The notes beneath the pieces were generated by a model, which was not told where the DNA came from, searched no databases, and saw nothing but the letters and a program-made list of their open reading frames with translations. Below are positions 6,733 to 13,850 of a stretch of DNA of 16,838 bases, one piece after another. The first letter of the stretch is position 1, and every line of letters starts with the position of its first letter. A program made the translations under genes and the position numbers. Source of the DNA: Candidatus Tharpella sp. (GTDB taxonomy: Bacteria; Desulfobacterota; Anaeroferrophillalia; Anaeroferrophillales; Tharpellaceae); contig JAGGTT010000012.1 of assembly GCA_021163565.1 (NCBI GenBank), positions 1-16,838 on the forward strand, written 5' to 3'.

Positions 6733-7336
6733 TTTGTTCCTCCACAGAAGATATATCTGGGGATGTTTCAAGCCCTTTTAACATCTCAGGTAGAGATTCA
6801 AGGTCAAGTTGGCAGTCAATCTTGAACATTTTCAGATCCAGACCCTGGATTTTTTGTGAACGCAGTAAGGTCAAATCAGCATTTTTGAGCGGGGTTGAAT
6901 GTTTCAAATTATTCAGAAACATTACGATAGTCTCGTTATCAATTGCGACCCCGTTTATGGTCAAATGCCGGCTGTTCTCTTTAATACTGGTAAGCCAGAG
7001 TTTTTCCGGTCTTTGTTGATTAAGATCCGCGAGAACCACCACCGGAGCCAGGCGGTAGCGGTCAAGATCAATAATTACGGAAATCTTTTTACTGATCTCA
7101 GCTTTCTGCTTCTTGTAGAGCTCTATTTTTTTTAACACCGGCTCAAGTTGTTTGATCTTTTTGTTGGTACTTGCCAGAGATGTTTTCGTATTATTGTATT
7201 GTCCCTGCAGGCGAAAAAAGAGGAGTACCATGACTGCCACCGCACAGAATAGGGTGAGGACAGCTATCGATATTTGTTTACGGATGAACTCTTTACGGCG
7301 TTCAGCCCGTACCGGTAGGAGGTTGATTTGAATCAT
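6725..7336 (-). CDS. pilN: Pilus assembly protein PilN
   Basis: PilN is an inner-membrane protein whose cytoplasmic N-terminus binds PilM and whose periplasmic part pairs with PilO. The 203-residue product begins 'MIQINLLPVRAERR', the conserved 'INLLP' segment that docks into PilM. It has one membrane helix (about 23-42), a lysine-rich coiled coil (50-90) and a ferredoxin-like domain that includes 'LAPVVVLADLNQQRPEKLWLTSI' and 'LTINGVAIDN'. Its ATG overlaps the pilM stop in an ATGA arrangement (7333-7336), so the two are likely coupled in translation. Confidence 0.94.
   Translation of the reverse strand: MIQINLLPVRAERRKEFIRKQISIAVLTLFCAVAVMVLLFFRLQGQYNNTKTSLASTNKKIKQLEPVLKKIELYKKQKAEISKKISVIIDLDRYRLAPVVVLADLNQQRPEKLWLTSIKENSRHLTINGVAIDNETIVMFLNNLKHSTPLKNADLTLLRSQKIQGLDLKMFKIDCQLDLESLPEMLKGLETSPDISSVEEQNG
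6739..6743 (-). promoter_or_regulatory. Shine-Dalgarno GGAGG deciding the pilO start
   Basis: GGAGG on the minus strand sits 6 nt before the ATG at 6732 and lies within the 3' end of pilN. It is the best ribosome site in the pil operon and favours the shorter PilO form. Confidence 0.8.
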
Positions 7337-8403
7337 TTGTTGGAGACCTCATCCTTGCGCAGGGCCAGACCAATGGCAACTGTGGCAATCGGGCCGATTT
7401 CCTTAATGTATTCAAGATCGAATTGTTTTTCCGGAACCATAATGTTGCGGAAGGGGTCGATGAGCTCTGTTTTAATCCCGGACTTGTCCTGAATATCTTT
7501 AAGTATGTCGTGAGTTTTTGCTCCACCGCCGCTTAGGACTATCTTTTCTATTCGACCCTCAGAGACCGCCGAAGTGTGGAAAAGATCTATGGTTTTAATG
7601 ATTTCATTGATAAGTGAAAAGGCGGCCCCTTTGATAGCTGTTAGTACCATTGCGACATCGATCCCACTCTTTTCCGGGCAACCCATCTTTAACAACTCAG
7701 CTTTCTCATAATTAAGCGAAAATTGCTTCTGGAGTTGTTCCGTGATCAGGCGGCTGCCGGATGTAATGTTGCGTGAGAAGCAGGTGACGCCATCGTCTAG
7801 AATATTTATACAGGTCAGATTGGTTCCTATATCGACTAAAGCAACGATCTTTTTTTCGTTTTCGCTGTAGTTGTACTCGTAAGCATTTTCCAAAGCGAAA
7901 GTGTCGACATCGACTACCACCGGAATAAAACCAGCTTCTTCTACCAGGGCAAGATAGTCATTTATGGTATCTTTTTTGACCGCAACCAGAATTACATCCA
8001 TGTTTTCAGGATTATTCTGATTTGGACCCAGGATCTGAAAATCAAGGTTTACATCACTGATGTCATAGGGGATGTGCTGGGCGGCTTCTTGATGAATTGT
8101 ATCTTCAATCGTATTCTCATTCATCAGTGGCAGGGTGATTTTTTTTACAATAACTGAGTGGCCGGAGATCGATGTGCTGACCTTTTTCTTTTTTACTTTT
8201 AGATTGTTTGCAAGATTGACAATCGCGGTGACGACTGCCGAGCTATCCACTATCGCACCGTCAACAATAGCATCAGGTGGCAGGGCCGCCATACCGAAAT
8301 TGCTTAAGGTGTAAATCGAACCTGAATCTTTGAGCTCAACCATTTTTATATAGCCGGAGCCGATATTTAAACCGAGCAGGGTTTTATCTTTTTTGAATAA
8401 CAT
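7333..8403 (-). CDS. pilM: Type IV pilus actin-like ATPase PilM
   Basis: PilM forms the cytoplasmic ring of the pilus machine and holds the N-terminus of PilN. The 356-residue product is of full family length and has the actin-fold signatures: phosphate-1 'LGLNIGSGYIKMVEL' (10-24), phosphate-2 'VDIGTNLTCINIL' (190-202) and adenosine motif 'VLSGGGAKT' (289-297). 'QEAAQHIPYDISDVNLDF' (105-122) is typical of PilM. It is the first gene of pilMNOPQ. No strong Shine-Dalgarno is seen before the ATG. The 177-bp gap to cpoB upstream leaves room for an operon promoter, and a sigma-54-like site lies in it. Confidence 0.95.
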   Translation of the reverse strand: MLFKKDKTLLGLNIGSGYIKMVELKDSGSIYTLSNFGMAALPPDAIVDGAIVDSSAVVTAIVNLANNLKVKKKKVSTSISGHSVIVKKITLPLMNENTIEDTIHQEAAQHIPYDISDVNLDFQILGPNQNNPENMDVILVAVKKDTINDYLALVEEAGFIPVVVDVDTFALENAYEYNYSENEKKIVALVDIGTNLTCINILDDGVTCFSRNITSGSRLITEQLQKQFSLNYEKAELLKMGCPEKSGIDVAMVLTAIKGAAFSLINEIIKTIDLFHTSAVSEGRIEKIVLSGGGAKTHDILKDIQDKSGIKTELIDPFRNIMVPEKQFDLEYIKEIGPIATVAIGLALRKDEVSNK

Positions 8404-8540
8404 AAATTAGATTAGTCCCAAGCTTTTAATTACTCTTTGGTAATTTGCCGTCAGGTTATGTTCCGGTAAGAATACAATACACAACAATACGATGTTCTTT
8501 TTATCCCTTATTGATGTTTATTCAAGTTAATATGATAATG

Positions 8541-8557
8541 AAGCACAAGGCGTGCCA
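8541..8557 (-). promoter_or_regulatory. Sigma-54-like promoter element upstream of pilM
   Basis: On the minus strand the sequence is TGGCACGCCTTGTGCTT. The GG (-24) and GC (-12) doublets are 10 nt apart as in the consensus TGGCAC-N5-TTGC, with one mismatch (GTGC for TTGC). It lies 137 nt before the pilM ATG. Sigma-54 control of pilin genes is known in Pseudomonas and Geobacter. The same bases form a GCAC/GTGC hairpin flanked by AATG/CATT just after the cpoB stop, so a weak transcription-end or chance hairpin is an alternative. Confidence 0.35.
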
Positions 8558-8580
8558 TTGATTATTATGTTGTTATGTGA

Positions 8581-9417
8581 CTATTTGATCGTTTTAAGTT
8601 TACGGTGGGCAATCTCAGCCTGGTCAGTTTTTGGATAGTTAGCAATAACTTTTTTGAGAATTAATTTACCATCGGTTGTGTCTCCCAGCTTGAGAAAGGC
8701 AAATCCCTGTTTCAGCAGGGCACTGGCCGCCTTCTGGTGTTGAGGATGGTTCGCTATAATCTCATCATATTTAATGATTGCTTCAGCGAAGTCATCGGTC
8801 TTATAATAACACTCTCCAATCCAGAACTGGGAGTTAACTTTGTAACTGCTGTTTGGAAAAGCACCGATAAATTTTTTGAATTTATTTTTTGCGTTTTTAA
8901 AATCACCCCGTTTGAAAGTGTTGTAGGCATCATCGTAGAGGGCTTTTTCCCGAGCACTCGGGGTGGTGGGGGTCGGTGTGACGATCTGCTTCTTGCTACC
9001 GGCTTGAGATTTTGTTGATTGGGTTGCGAATTTCTCAGCACTCGTCTGCGGATTCCCCTGTTCGAGTTGCTGGAGTCGTTTTTCAAGGTCAGCAATGACT
9101 TTTTCAAGTTCGAATTTATCGATTGATTGAACTTCCTCAGGGCGCGCGAGTGCATCTTCGACCGAGCCGCTGATCAGTTTCAGCTCTCTTTCCAGATTGT
9201 CAAGACGGATATTGGTATCAGCGTTAAGTTTCTGCCGCGCACTTAAGCTCTTTCTGCTCAAGGCCGCCTGCTGTTGCTCAAGTGATTTGAGTCGCCGGTC
9301 AATGATTTGAGCTTCACGTTGCTGGCCGGTGCCAATACACCCGCACAAAACTGAAGCTGCGACAATAATGAACACCGCGATGGCTGGATAGAATCTGAAG
9401 AATCTCAAAGTGGCCAT
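8581..9417 (-). CDS. cpoB: Tol-Pal system lipoprotein CpoB/YbgF
   Basis: CpoB (YbgF) coordinates outer-membrane constriction and cell-wall synthesis through TolA and PBP1b in E. coli. The 278-residue product has a signal sequence with a lipobox LCGC (24-27), so it is probably a lipoprotein, unlike the soluble E. coli protein. A coiled coil follows (about 36-120; 'LKSLEQQQAALSRK', 'LEKVIADLEKRLQQLEQG'), then a T/S/P-rich linker (122-155), and three TPR-like repeats at the C-terminus ('ALYDDAYNTFKRGDFKNAKNKF', 'FWIGECYYKTDDFAEAIIKY', 'ALLKQGFAFLKLGDTTDGK'). The repeat order is that of the YbgF family. It follows pal by 92 bp with a long stem-loop in the gap and has no strong ribosome site of its own. 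Confidence 0.93.
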   Translation of the reverse strand: MATLRFFRFYPAIAVFIIVAASVLCGCIGTGQQREAQIIDRRLKSLEQQQAALSRKSLSARQKLNADTNIRLDNLERELKLISGSVEDALARPEEVQSIDKFELEKVIADLEKRLQQLEQGNPQTSAEKFATQSTKSQAGSKKQIVTPTPTTPSAREKALYDDAYNTFKRGDFKNAKNKFKKFIGAFPNSSYKVNSQFWIGECYYKTDDFAEAIIKYDEIIANHPQHQKAASALLKQGFAFLKLGDTTDGKLILKKVIANYPKTDQAEIAHRKLKTIK

Positions 9418-9434
9418 AATTTTATTCGCGTTGA

Positions 9435-9477
9435 TAATACCCAGCCCTGAAGATGTTTTCCGCAGGGTCGGATATTA
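9435..9477 (-). promoter_or_regulatory. Long imperfect stem-loop between pal and cpoB
   Basis: On the plus strand, TAATACCC (9435-9442) pairs with GGATATTA (9470-9477), and CCCTG (9445-9449) with CAGGG (9463-9467). Between them AG and TC give one wobble and one mismatch. The whole is a near-continuous 15-position stem with a 13-nt loop. No T-run follows on the minus strand, so it is not a standard terminator. It ends 17 nt before the cpoB ATG and may act as an mRNA processing or stability element. Confidence 0.5.
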
Positions 9478-9509
9478 CCAGACTTTAACAGCATTAGTTT
9501 GATGAAGTT

Positions 9510-10058
9510 CTATTTGGCGGTGATTGTGAAATCATCACGGCGGTTCTGACTCCAGCAACTCTCATTCGATTCGCTGCAGGCAGGTTTCTCTTCACCATAG
9601 CTCAAAGTCTCCAGGCGATCCGGTGAGATACCCAGATAAACCAGATATTTTTTCGCGCTGGCAGCCCGGGTCTCACCCAGCGCCAGGTTGTATTCGTTGG
9701 AGCCCCGCTCATCGCAGTGACCGTCAATCCGGAGAGCGACAGAGGGGTTGATTTTCATCCACTGAGCCAGCTCATCCAGGGTCTTGCGAGTATCGCTGCG
9801 CAACGCAGCTTTGTCGTAGTCGAAATAAACCGGAAAGATACGGTCGCCGATCTCAACAATACGGTTACCGACTTTAACCACTGCGCCGGAGACAATCGCC
9901 GGTTTAACAGCGCTTGGAGCAGCGGCTGAAGGAGTCGTCATAGCTGTAGGTTGAGCAACTTTCTCTTCTTCGAGATCAGGTTTGCAGGTACAGCTGGTGA
10001 AAATGAACATTAAGCCAGCAACCAAAGCCAATGTCAGAATAATCTTTCTAGTTTTCAT
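9510..10058 (-). CDS. pal: Peptidoglycan-associated lipoprotein Pal
   Basis: Pal anchors the outer membrane to peptidoglycan and is the outer-membrane partner of TolB and TolA. The 182-residue product has a lipoprotein signal ending FTSC (C23; the F at -3 is less common), an A/P/T-rich linker (30-55) and an OmpA-C domain. That domain carries 'VYFDYDKAALRSD', 'IDGHCDERGSNEYNLALGETRA' and 'LSYGEEKPACS', with the conserved Asp and Arg of the peptidoglycan-binding loop. The start is supported by AAGGAG 8 nt before the ATG. A 351-bp AT-rich gap separates it from tolB, so it probably has its own promoter. Confidence 0.97.
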   Translation of the reverse strand: MKTRKIILTLALVAGLMFIFTSCTCKPDLEEEKVAQPTAMTTPSAAAPSAVKPAIVSGAVVKVGNRIVEIGDRIFPVYFDYDKAALRSDTRKTLDELAQWMKINPSVALRIDGHCDERGSNEYNLALGETRAASAKKYLVYLGISPDRLETLSYGEEKPACSESNESCWSQNRRDDFTITAK

Positions 10059-10409
10059 TTAGAACTCCTTTTTATTTATACTTTTTATTGAAGGTTAATT
10101 TTGCTTGTTTATGGGCTATTTAATACCTAAAATGTAAGTGTGATAAACGGTACATAACCCCTTTATTAAAAAAAATCAAGCTAATAACATATAATATTAT
10201 GTTTTATACAGTTTATGACTGGATTTATTTAACTGATTGTGGCTGAAAGCCATTGATTTACTTTGGTTTTTTGTATTAAGTTAAGAACTCATCATGCCCC
10301 GTATAGAGTTGTAATGAAAGATCATTAATTAAAATTATTAGCAGTCTCTTAATAATCATTAATTGTTTAATATTATTGAGTTAATTTGAAATTATTTTGA
10401 TTATTTGAT
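10059..10409. other. AT-rich gene-free gap between tolB and pal
   Basis: No ORF of note is present. The region holds an inverted repeat AACATA-N6-TATGTT (10186-10203), a GGCT/AGCC mini-hairpin near 10251-10261, and an AT-only stem ATTATTA/TAATAAT in the part nearest tolB. Poly-A/T tracts such as the A8 run near 10169 are common. It probably contains the tolB transcript end and a promoter for pal. I cannot place a confident -35/-10 pair. Confidence 0.5.
10186..10203. repeat. Perfect 6-6-6 inverted repeat upstream of pal
   Basis: AACATA and TATGTT are exact reverse complements around a 6-nt AT spacer, 128 bp before the pal ATG. The size fits a dimeric regulator site, but in such AT-rich DNA it may be chance. 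Confidence 0.25.
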
Positions 10410-11765
10410 TTATCGATTGGCAGACCAGCTGGGTCCTTTTTTCTCGAGTTTGTCGAAAGTGATCTGTTTCAGATTACGTCCTTTTTCGTCCATGACCATA
10501 AGCTGCCGAATTTTATTAATTTTTTTTGTAAAAAGTATATGGCGGCCATTGGGTGACCAGCATGGGACCTCACAATTACTATGGCCATAGGTCAGTTGTC
10601 GGTATTGTGAACCATCGGATCTGATTGTGCAAATCTGAAAGATTCTGTCAATTCTTGAAGTGAAAACAATTTTGTCATTATATCCGGACCAGTCCGGATC
10701 CGCGTTGTAGGCATCAATAGTAGTCAGGCGTTGCCAGGGGCCTCCGGTAACCGCGGTAATATATATGTGCGGGGTTCCGCTGCGGTCGGAGACAAAAGCT
10801 ATCCGGCTGTCATCAGGAGACCAGCACGGTGAGGCCTGGTTAGCCGGGCTGGTGGTCAGCCGGCGCAGCAGTTGTCCGGACCGGCTGTTTATTATGGTTA
10901 TTTCACTGTGATCTTTATAGCGCTGCATCAAAGTCAGGTGCCGATCGTCGGTTGACCAGTCGGCCGCCGCGTTAATCCCTTTTCGTTGACTTAAAGGAGT
11001 CTCTCTGCCCTTCGTGAAATCGATCATATAGAGATCCGGATTGTGATTTCTATATGAGGTGTAGACAAGTTTGTTGGTGTCATGGGACCAGGCCGGTGAC
11101 ACGTTAATGGAACGATTGCGGGTTATCTGGCGTAATTCATGTCCGTCATAGTCACAGGTGTATAATTCTTGGGCCTGTTCTCCCTGTACCCGACCGCAAA
11201 ATGCAATTTTTGCTGTAAATTCACCGGGCAGGCCGGTTACTTCTTCAACTACCAGGTTGGTGAATTTATGAAAAAGAAGGCGCATATTCTGGATCCGGCT
11301 GCGATAGCGTTTTCCAATCAGCATTTTACCTTCCAGGGTATCGTAGAGACGGAATTCTGCGACAATTGTTTTCCCGCTCACTGAGTAGCCGGCTTTAATC
11401 AGGAGTTCTGCCCCGATCAGGGACCAGTTACTGTAGTCAAAGGTTCCCGGGGCGAGGCTGCAGCTTTGTGGTTTCTCCAGGTAGGTTGTAGTATCCTGTA
11501 TGACTTCAAAGAAAGTGGAAAATTCAAGATCATCAATTAGAATTTTGCGGCCGTTGCGGGCGATCTCTTCATGTTCACTGGCCCCGCATAGAGGTTGTAG
11601 CGGGGCGACTGCCAGCGGAATCCGGCGCAGGTTGGGGGAATCGAGTTCCAGGTAGACGCGAGCGCGCGCCGGAGAGCAATAACCGACGCAAGTTGCCGTG
11701 ATCAGGATAATCAACGCCCAGCATAAAGATTTTTTTCTCTGTATGGTCAAGGTTGCATTTTTCAT
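10410..11765 (-). CDS. tolB: Tol-Pal system periplasmic protein TolB
   Basis: TolB is the periplasmic beta-propeller that binds Pal and is released by TolA. The 451-residue product is of usual length. It has a signal peptide (hydrophobic 14-31, cleavage near ARA 34-36), a TolB-N domain (about 37-175, 'PLAVAPLQPLCG') and a propeller built of WD40-like PD40 repeats. The repeats are marked by 'SPAWSHDTNKLVYTS', 'AADWSTDDRHLTL', 'SPCWSPDDSRIAFVSDRSG', 'DPDWSGYNDKIVFTS', 'VPCWSPNGRHILFTK' and 'GPSWSANR' at the very end. It starts 3 bp after tolA; its ribosome site AGGAAAGAG lies inside the tolA stop region, so coupling is likely. Confidence 0.97.
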   Translation of the reverse strand: MKNATLTIQRKKSLCWALIILITATCVGYCSPARARVYLELDSPNLRRIPLAVAPLQPLCGASEHEEIARNGRKILIDDLEFSTFFEVIQDTTTYLEKPQSCSLAPGTFDYSNWSLIGAELLIKAGYSVSGKTIVAEFRLYDTLEGKMLIGKRYRSRIQNMRLLFHKFTNLVVEEVTGLPGEFTAKIAFCGRVQGEQAQELYTCDYDGHELRQITRNRSINVSPAWSHDTNKLVYTSYRNHNPDLYMIDFTKGRETPLSQRKGINAAADWSTDDRHLTLMQRYKDHSEITIINSRSGQLLRRLTTSPANQASPCWSPDDSRIAFVSDRSGTPHIYITAVTGGPWQRLTTIDAYNADPDWSGYNDKIVFTSRIDRIFQICTIRSDGSQYRQLTYGHSNCEVPCWSPNGRHILFTKKINKIRQLMVMDEKGRNLKQITFDKLEKKGPSWSANR

Positions 11766-11768
11766 GAC

Positions 11769-12575
11769 TTAATTCTCTTTCCTGATGTTATTGGGGTTGA
11801 AGGTTATAACAAATTCCTCTTGTGGAATTGTAAGTTCAGCCGGGAAAGGTGGAAAAGGGTTGGCGTGGGCAATCGCTTGACGCATGGCCCGGTCAAAAAT
11901 AAGATTTCCCGACAGACTCTCTTCATTCTGGGCTAAAAGTTTACCTGAGGCTGCGATGGTTAAGCTGATGGTGGCCTCAAGACCACTGTTGAGGAGATGT
12001 TCGGGCAGGTGCCAGTTGTGCATTATCCAGGCGGTTAATGTCTGGTTATAAATCTGGGTCAGGCTAGCCTCCCGGGCCCGGGCCGCGGGGGAAATGCTCT
12101 CCCGCAGGCGCCGGCGTATACTGTCGAGTTGTTTCTCTTCATGTTGCCGGACGAGGCGTTTTTTAATCTCATCAAGTTTATCGCTTGATGAGGGTTTTTT
12201 TTTCTTGACCAGAGTGCGACGTCGAGCCAGAGATGATTTTTTGACGACCTCCCGGGGCTTTTTTTTCGGGATATGTTTCTTCTTGGTCTTCAGTTTTCTT
12301 TTTTGTTTTAAGATAGGTTTGCTGGTTGTCCTGGTCTGTTTCTCCGATTTAGTGTGACTCTTTTTCTGGTTTGGAATCAGTTTGATTTCGACCAGGTTTT
12401 CATTCAGAGTCGGTCGCCGGTGAGCTTTGAACAGGTTGGCCGGTAAAAAAAGGATTACGTGCAACCCAACCGAGAGGGCTAAGGCTATCCTGAAAGTCCG
12501 GTTGCGGTGGTTGAACAGGGTAGAGATGGAGCGGATAAAGGAGGGCAGTGATGGGAGATCAGATCGGGTTGTCAT
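11769..12575 (-). CDS. tolA: TolA-type energy-transducing protein (TonB C-terminal family)
   Basis: TolA/TonB proteins carry proton-motive energy from an inner-membrane TolQR or ExbBD motor to the outer membrane. The 268-residue product has a cytoplasmic N-terminus, one membrane helix (about 28-49) with the conserved S-x3-H motif (S35, H39 in 'LALSVGLHVILF'), a very basic K/R-rich linker (65-165) and a TonB/TolA C-terminal domain (172-262, 'YNQTLTAWIMHNWHLPEHL', 'ISLTIAASGKLL'). Position just before tolB favours TolA over TonB. The linker is lysine-rich rather than the long alanine-rich helix of E. coli TolA, and the protein is shorter. It follows ispDF by 17 bp; tolQ and tolR are not in the window. 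No strong ribosome site is seen. Confidence 0.88.
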   Translation of the reverse strand: MTTRSDLPSLPSFIRSISTLFNHRNRTFRIALALSVGLHVILFLPANLFKAHRRPTLNENLVEIKLIPNQKKSHTKSEKQTRTTSKPILKQKRKLKTKKKHIPKKKPREVVKKSSLARRRTLVKKKKPSSSDKLDEIKKRLVRQHEEKQLDSIRRRLRESISPAARAREASLTQIYNQTLTAWIMHNWHLPEHLLNSGLEATISLTIAASGKLLAQNEESLSGNLIFDRAMRQAIAHANPFPPFPAELTIPQEEFVITFNPNNIRKEN

Positions 12576-12592
12576 GGCCGGAGGGTTGGTGT

Positions 12593-13834
12593 TCAGGTCG
12601 CGGTAACAGTGGCGATAGCGTAAGCCGCAATTCCTTCACGGCGGCCGGTAAATCCGAGACCCTCACTGGTGGTAGCTTTGATATTAAGTTGACAGGGTTG
12701 AACCATTATTCCTCTTAATTTATGTGTCATTGCCAGGATATAAGGATTAAGTTTGGGTCGCTCGGCAACAACCGTAATGTCGGCCGCTTCAAGACGAAAA
12801 CCTTTCTCCTCCACTATAAGCATGGCTTGTTCTAAAAAGTCAAGGCTGCAACGATTCTTGTGTGCGGGATCGTGATCAGGAAAGTGCTGGCCAATATCTC
12901 CGGCCCCGATCGCACCTAAAATCGCATCAACTAAAGCATGGACTAAAACATCAGCGTCAGAATGGCCGTCAAGTCCCAGTTCGTGGGGAATTTCAATGCC
13001 TCCCAGGATTAATTTCCGATCGGCTTTGAAAGCGTGAACGTCATAGCCGAAGCCAGTTGCAATTCTGGGTTTATAATGAGTTTCTGGCTCCGTTTGTGGT
13101 TTTTCCTCCCTTTTCCGGAGAATTGTTTCCGCCCGCTGCAGATCTTTAGGAAATGTGACTTTGAGGTTGTCGGGATCACCCTGAACATTGATCATTGTTA
13201 TACGGTTCTGACTTTCCCGCGGCAGATTTTCCAGCAGAGAACCTTCATCAGTTATAATCGGGTTTGGATTTTCAGCCCGGCAGGTTAAAGCTTCGCGAAG
13301 AAATCCGTAGGGTACGCCCTGAGGTGTCTGGGCGAGCCCGGTCTCTTCCCGGTTGATAGTCCTGATGATTCTGTTATCGACAATTTTTTTGACAGTCGCG
13401 GTTGGGGTTGTGGTCGGAATGGCGGCCTGATTGCAGTTGACATTTCCGGCAACCAGATCAATTAAGTGCGGAGTTATCAGCGGGCGGACTCCGTCATGAA
13501 TCAGGATCGGATCGGCTGCTGTTATGTTCTTAATATTCTCAAGTTCGGCGACTCCGTTTCTGACCGACTCAGTGCGGCTATCGCCGCCGCCTACAATCTT
13601 AATTACTTTGGCGAAAGATTTTGTCAGAGAGCCCATTTCAGCCAAGGCTTCATTATTGTTTCCGGGGCCGACAATAATGATACCGGTGACGCTCTCAGCT
13701 TCCTGGAAAGCCTTAACGCTCCAGATAAAGACCGGCCGACCGTTAATATCCGAGAACTGTTTTGTCTTAAGGCCGGGGCAGCGGCTGCCGTAGCCGCCGG
13801 CGACAATGATTGCAAAGACTGATCTTTTTTTCAA
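12593..13834 (-). CDS. ispDF: Bifunctional IspD-IspF: MEP cytidylyltransferase / MECDP synthase
   Basis: This fusion carries out two non-consecutive steps of the MEP isoprenoid pathway. IspD joins MEP with CTP, and IspF cyclises CDP-ME 2-phosphate. The IspD part (1-240) has 'IIVAGGYGSR' (R18), K25 in 'TKQF', 'GGGDSRTESVRNG', 'LIHDGVRPLI' (111-120), 'LAQTPQG' (167-173) and 'ITDEGSLLE'. A charged linker (240-256) leads to IspF (257-413) with 'GYDVH' (metal ligands D265, H267), 'HSDADVLVHALVDAILGA' (H299), 'DIGQHFPD' and 'KATTSEGLGFTGRREGI'. All key residues are present in both halves. The start is TTG at 13832-13834; the codon before it is TAA in frame, so no earlier start exists. It lies 16 bp after the PIN/TRAM gene and 17 bp before tolA, in one probable transcript. 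Confidence 0.96.
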   Translation of the reverse strand: MKKRSVFAIIVAGGYGSRCPGLKTKQFSDINGRPVFIWSVKAFQEAESVTGIIIVGPGNNNEALAEMGSLTKSFAKVIKIVGGGDSRTESVRNGVAELENIKNITAADPILIHDGVRPLITPHLIDLVAGNVNCNQAAIPTTTPTATVKKIVDNRIIRTINREETGLAQTPQGVPYGFLREALTCRAENPNPIITDEGSLLENLPRESQNRITMINVQGDPDNLKVTFPKDLQRAETILRKREEKPQTEPETHYKPRIATGFGYDVHAFKADRKLILGGIEIPHELGLDGHSDADVLVHALVDAILGAIGAGDIGQHFPDHDPAHKNRCSLDFLEQAMLIVEEKGFRLEAADITVVAERPKLNPYILAMTHKLRGIMVQPCQLNIKATTSEGLGFTGRREGIAAYAIATVTAT

Positions 13835-13850
13835 TTATAGTCCAAATTAA

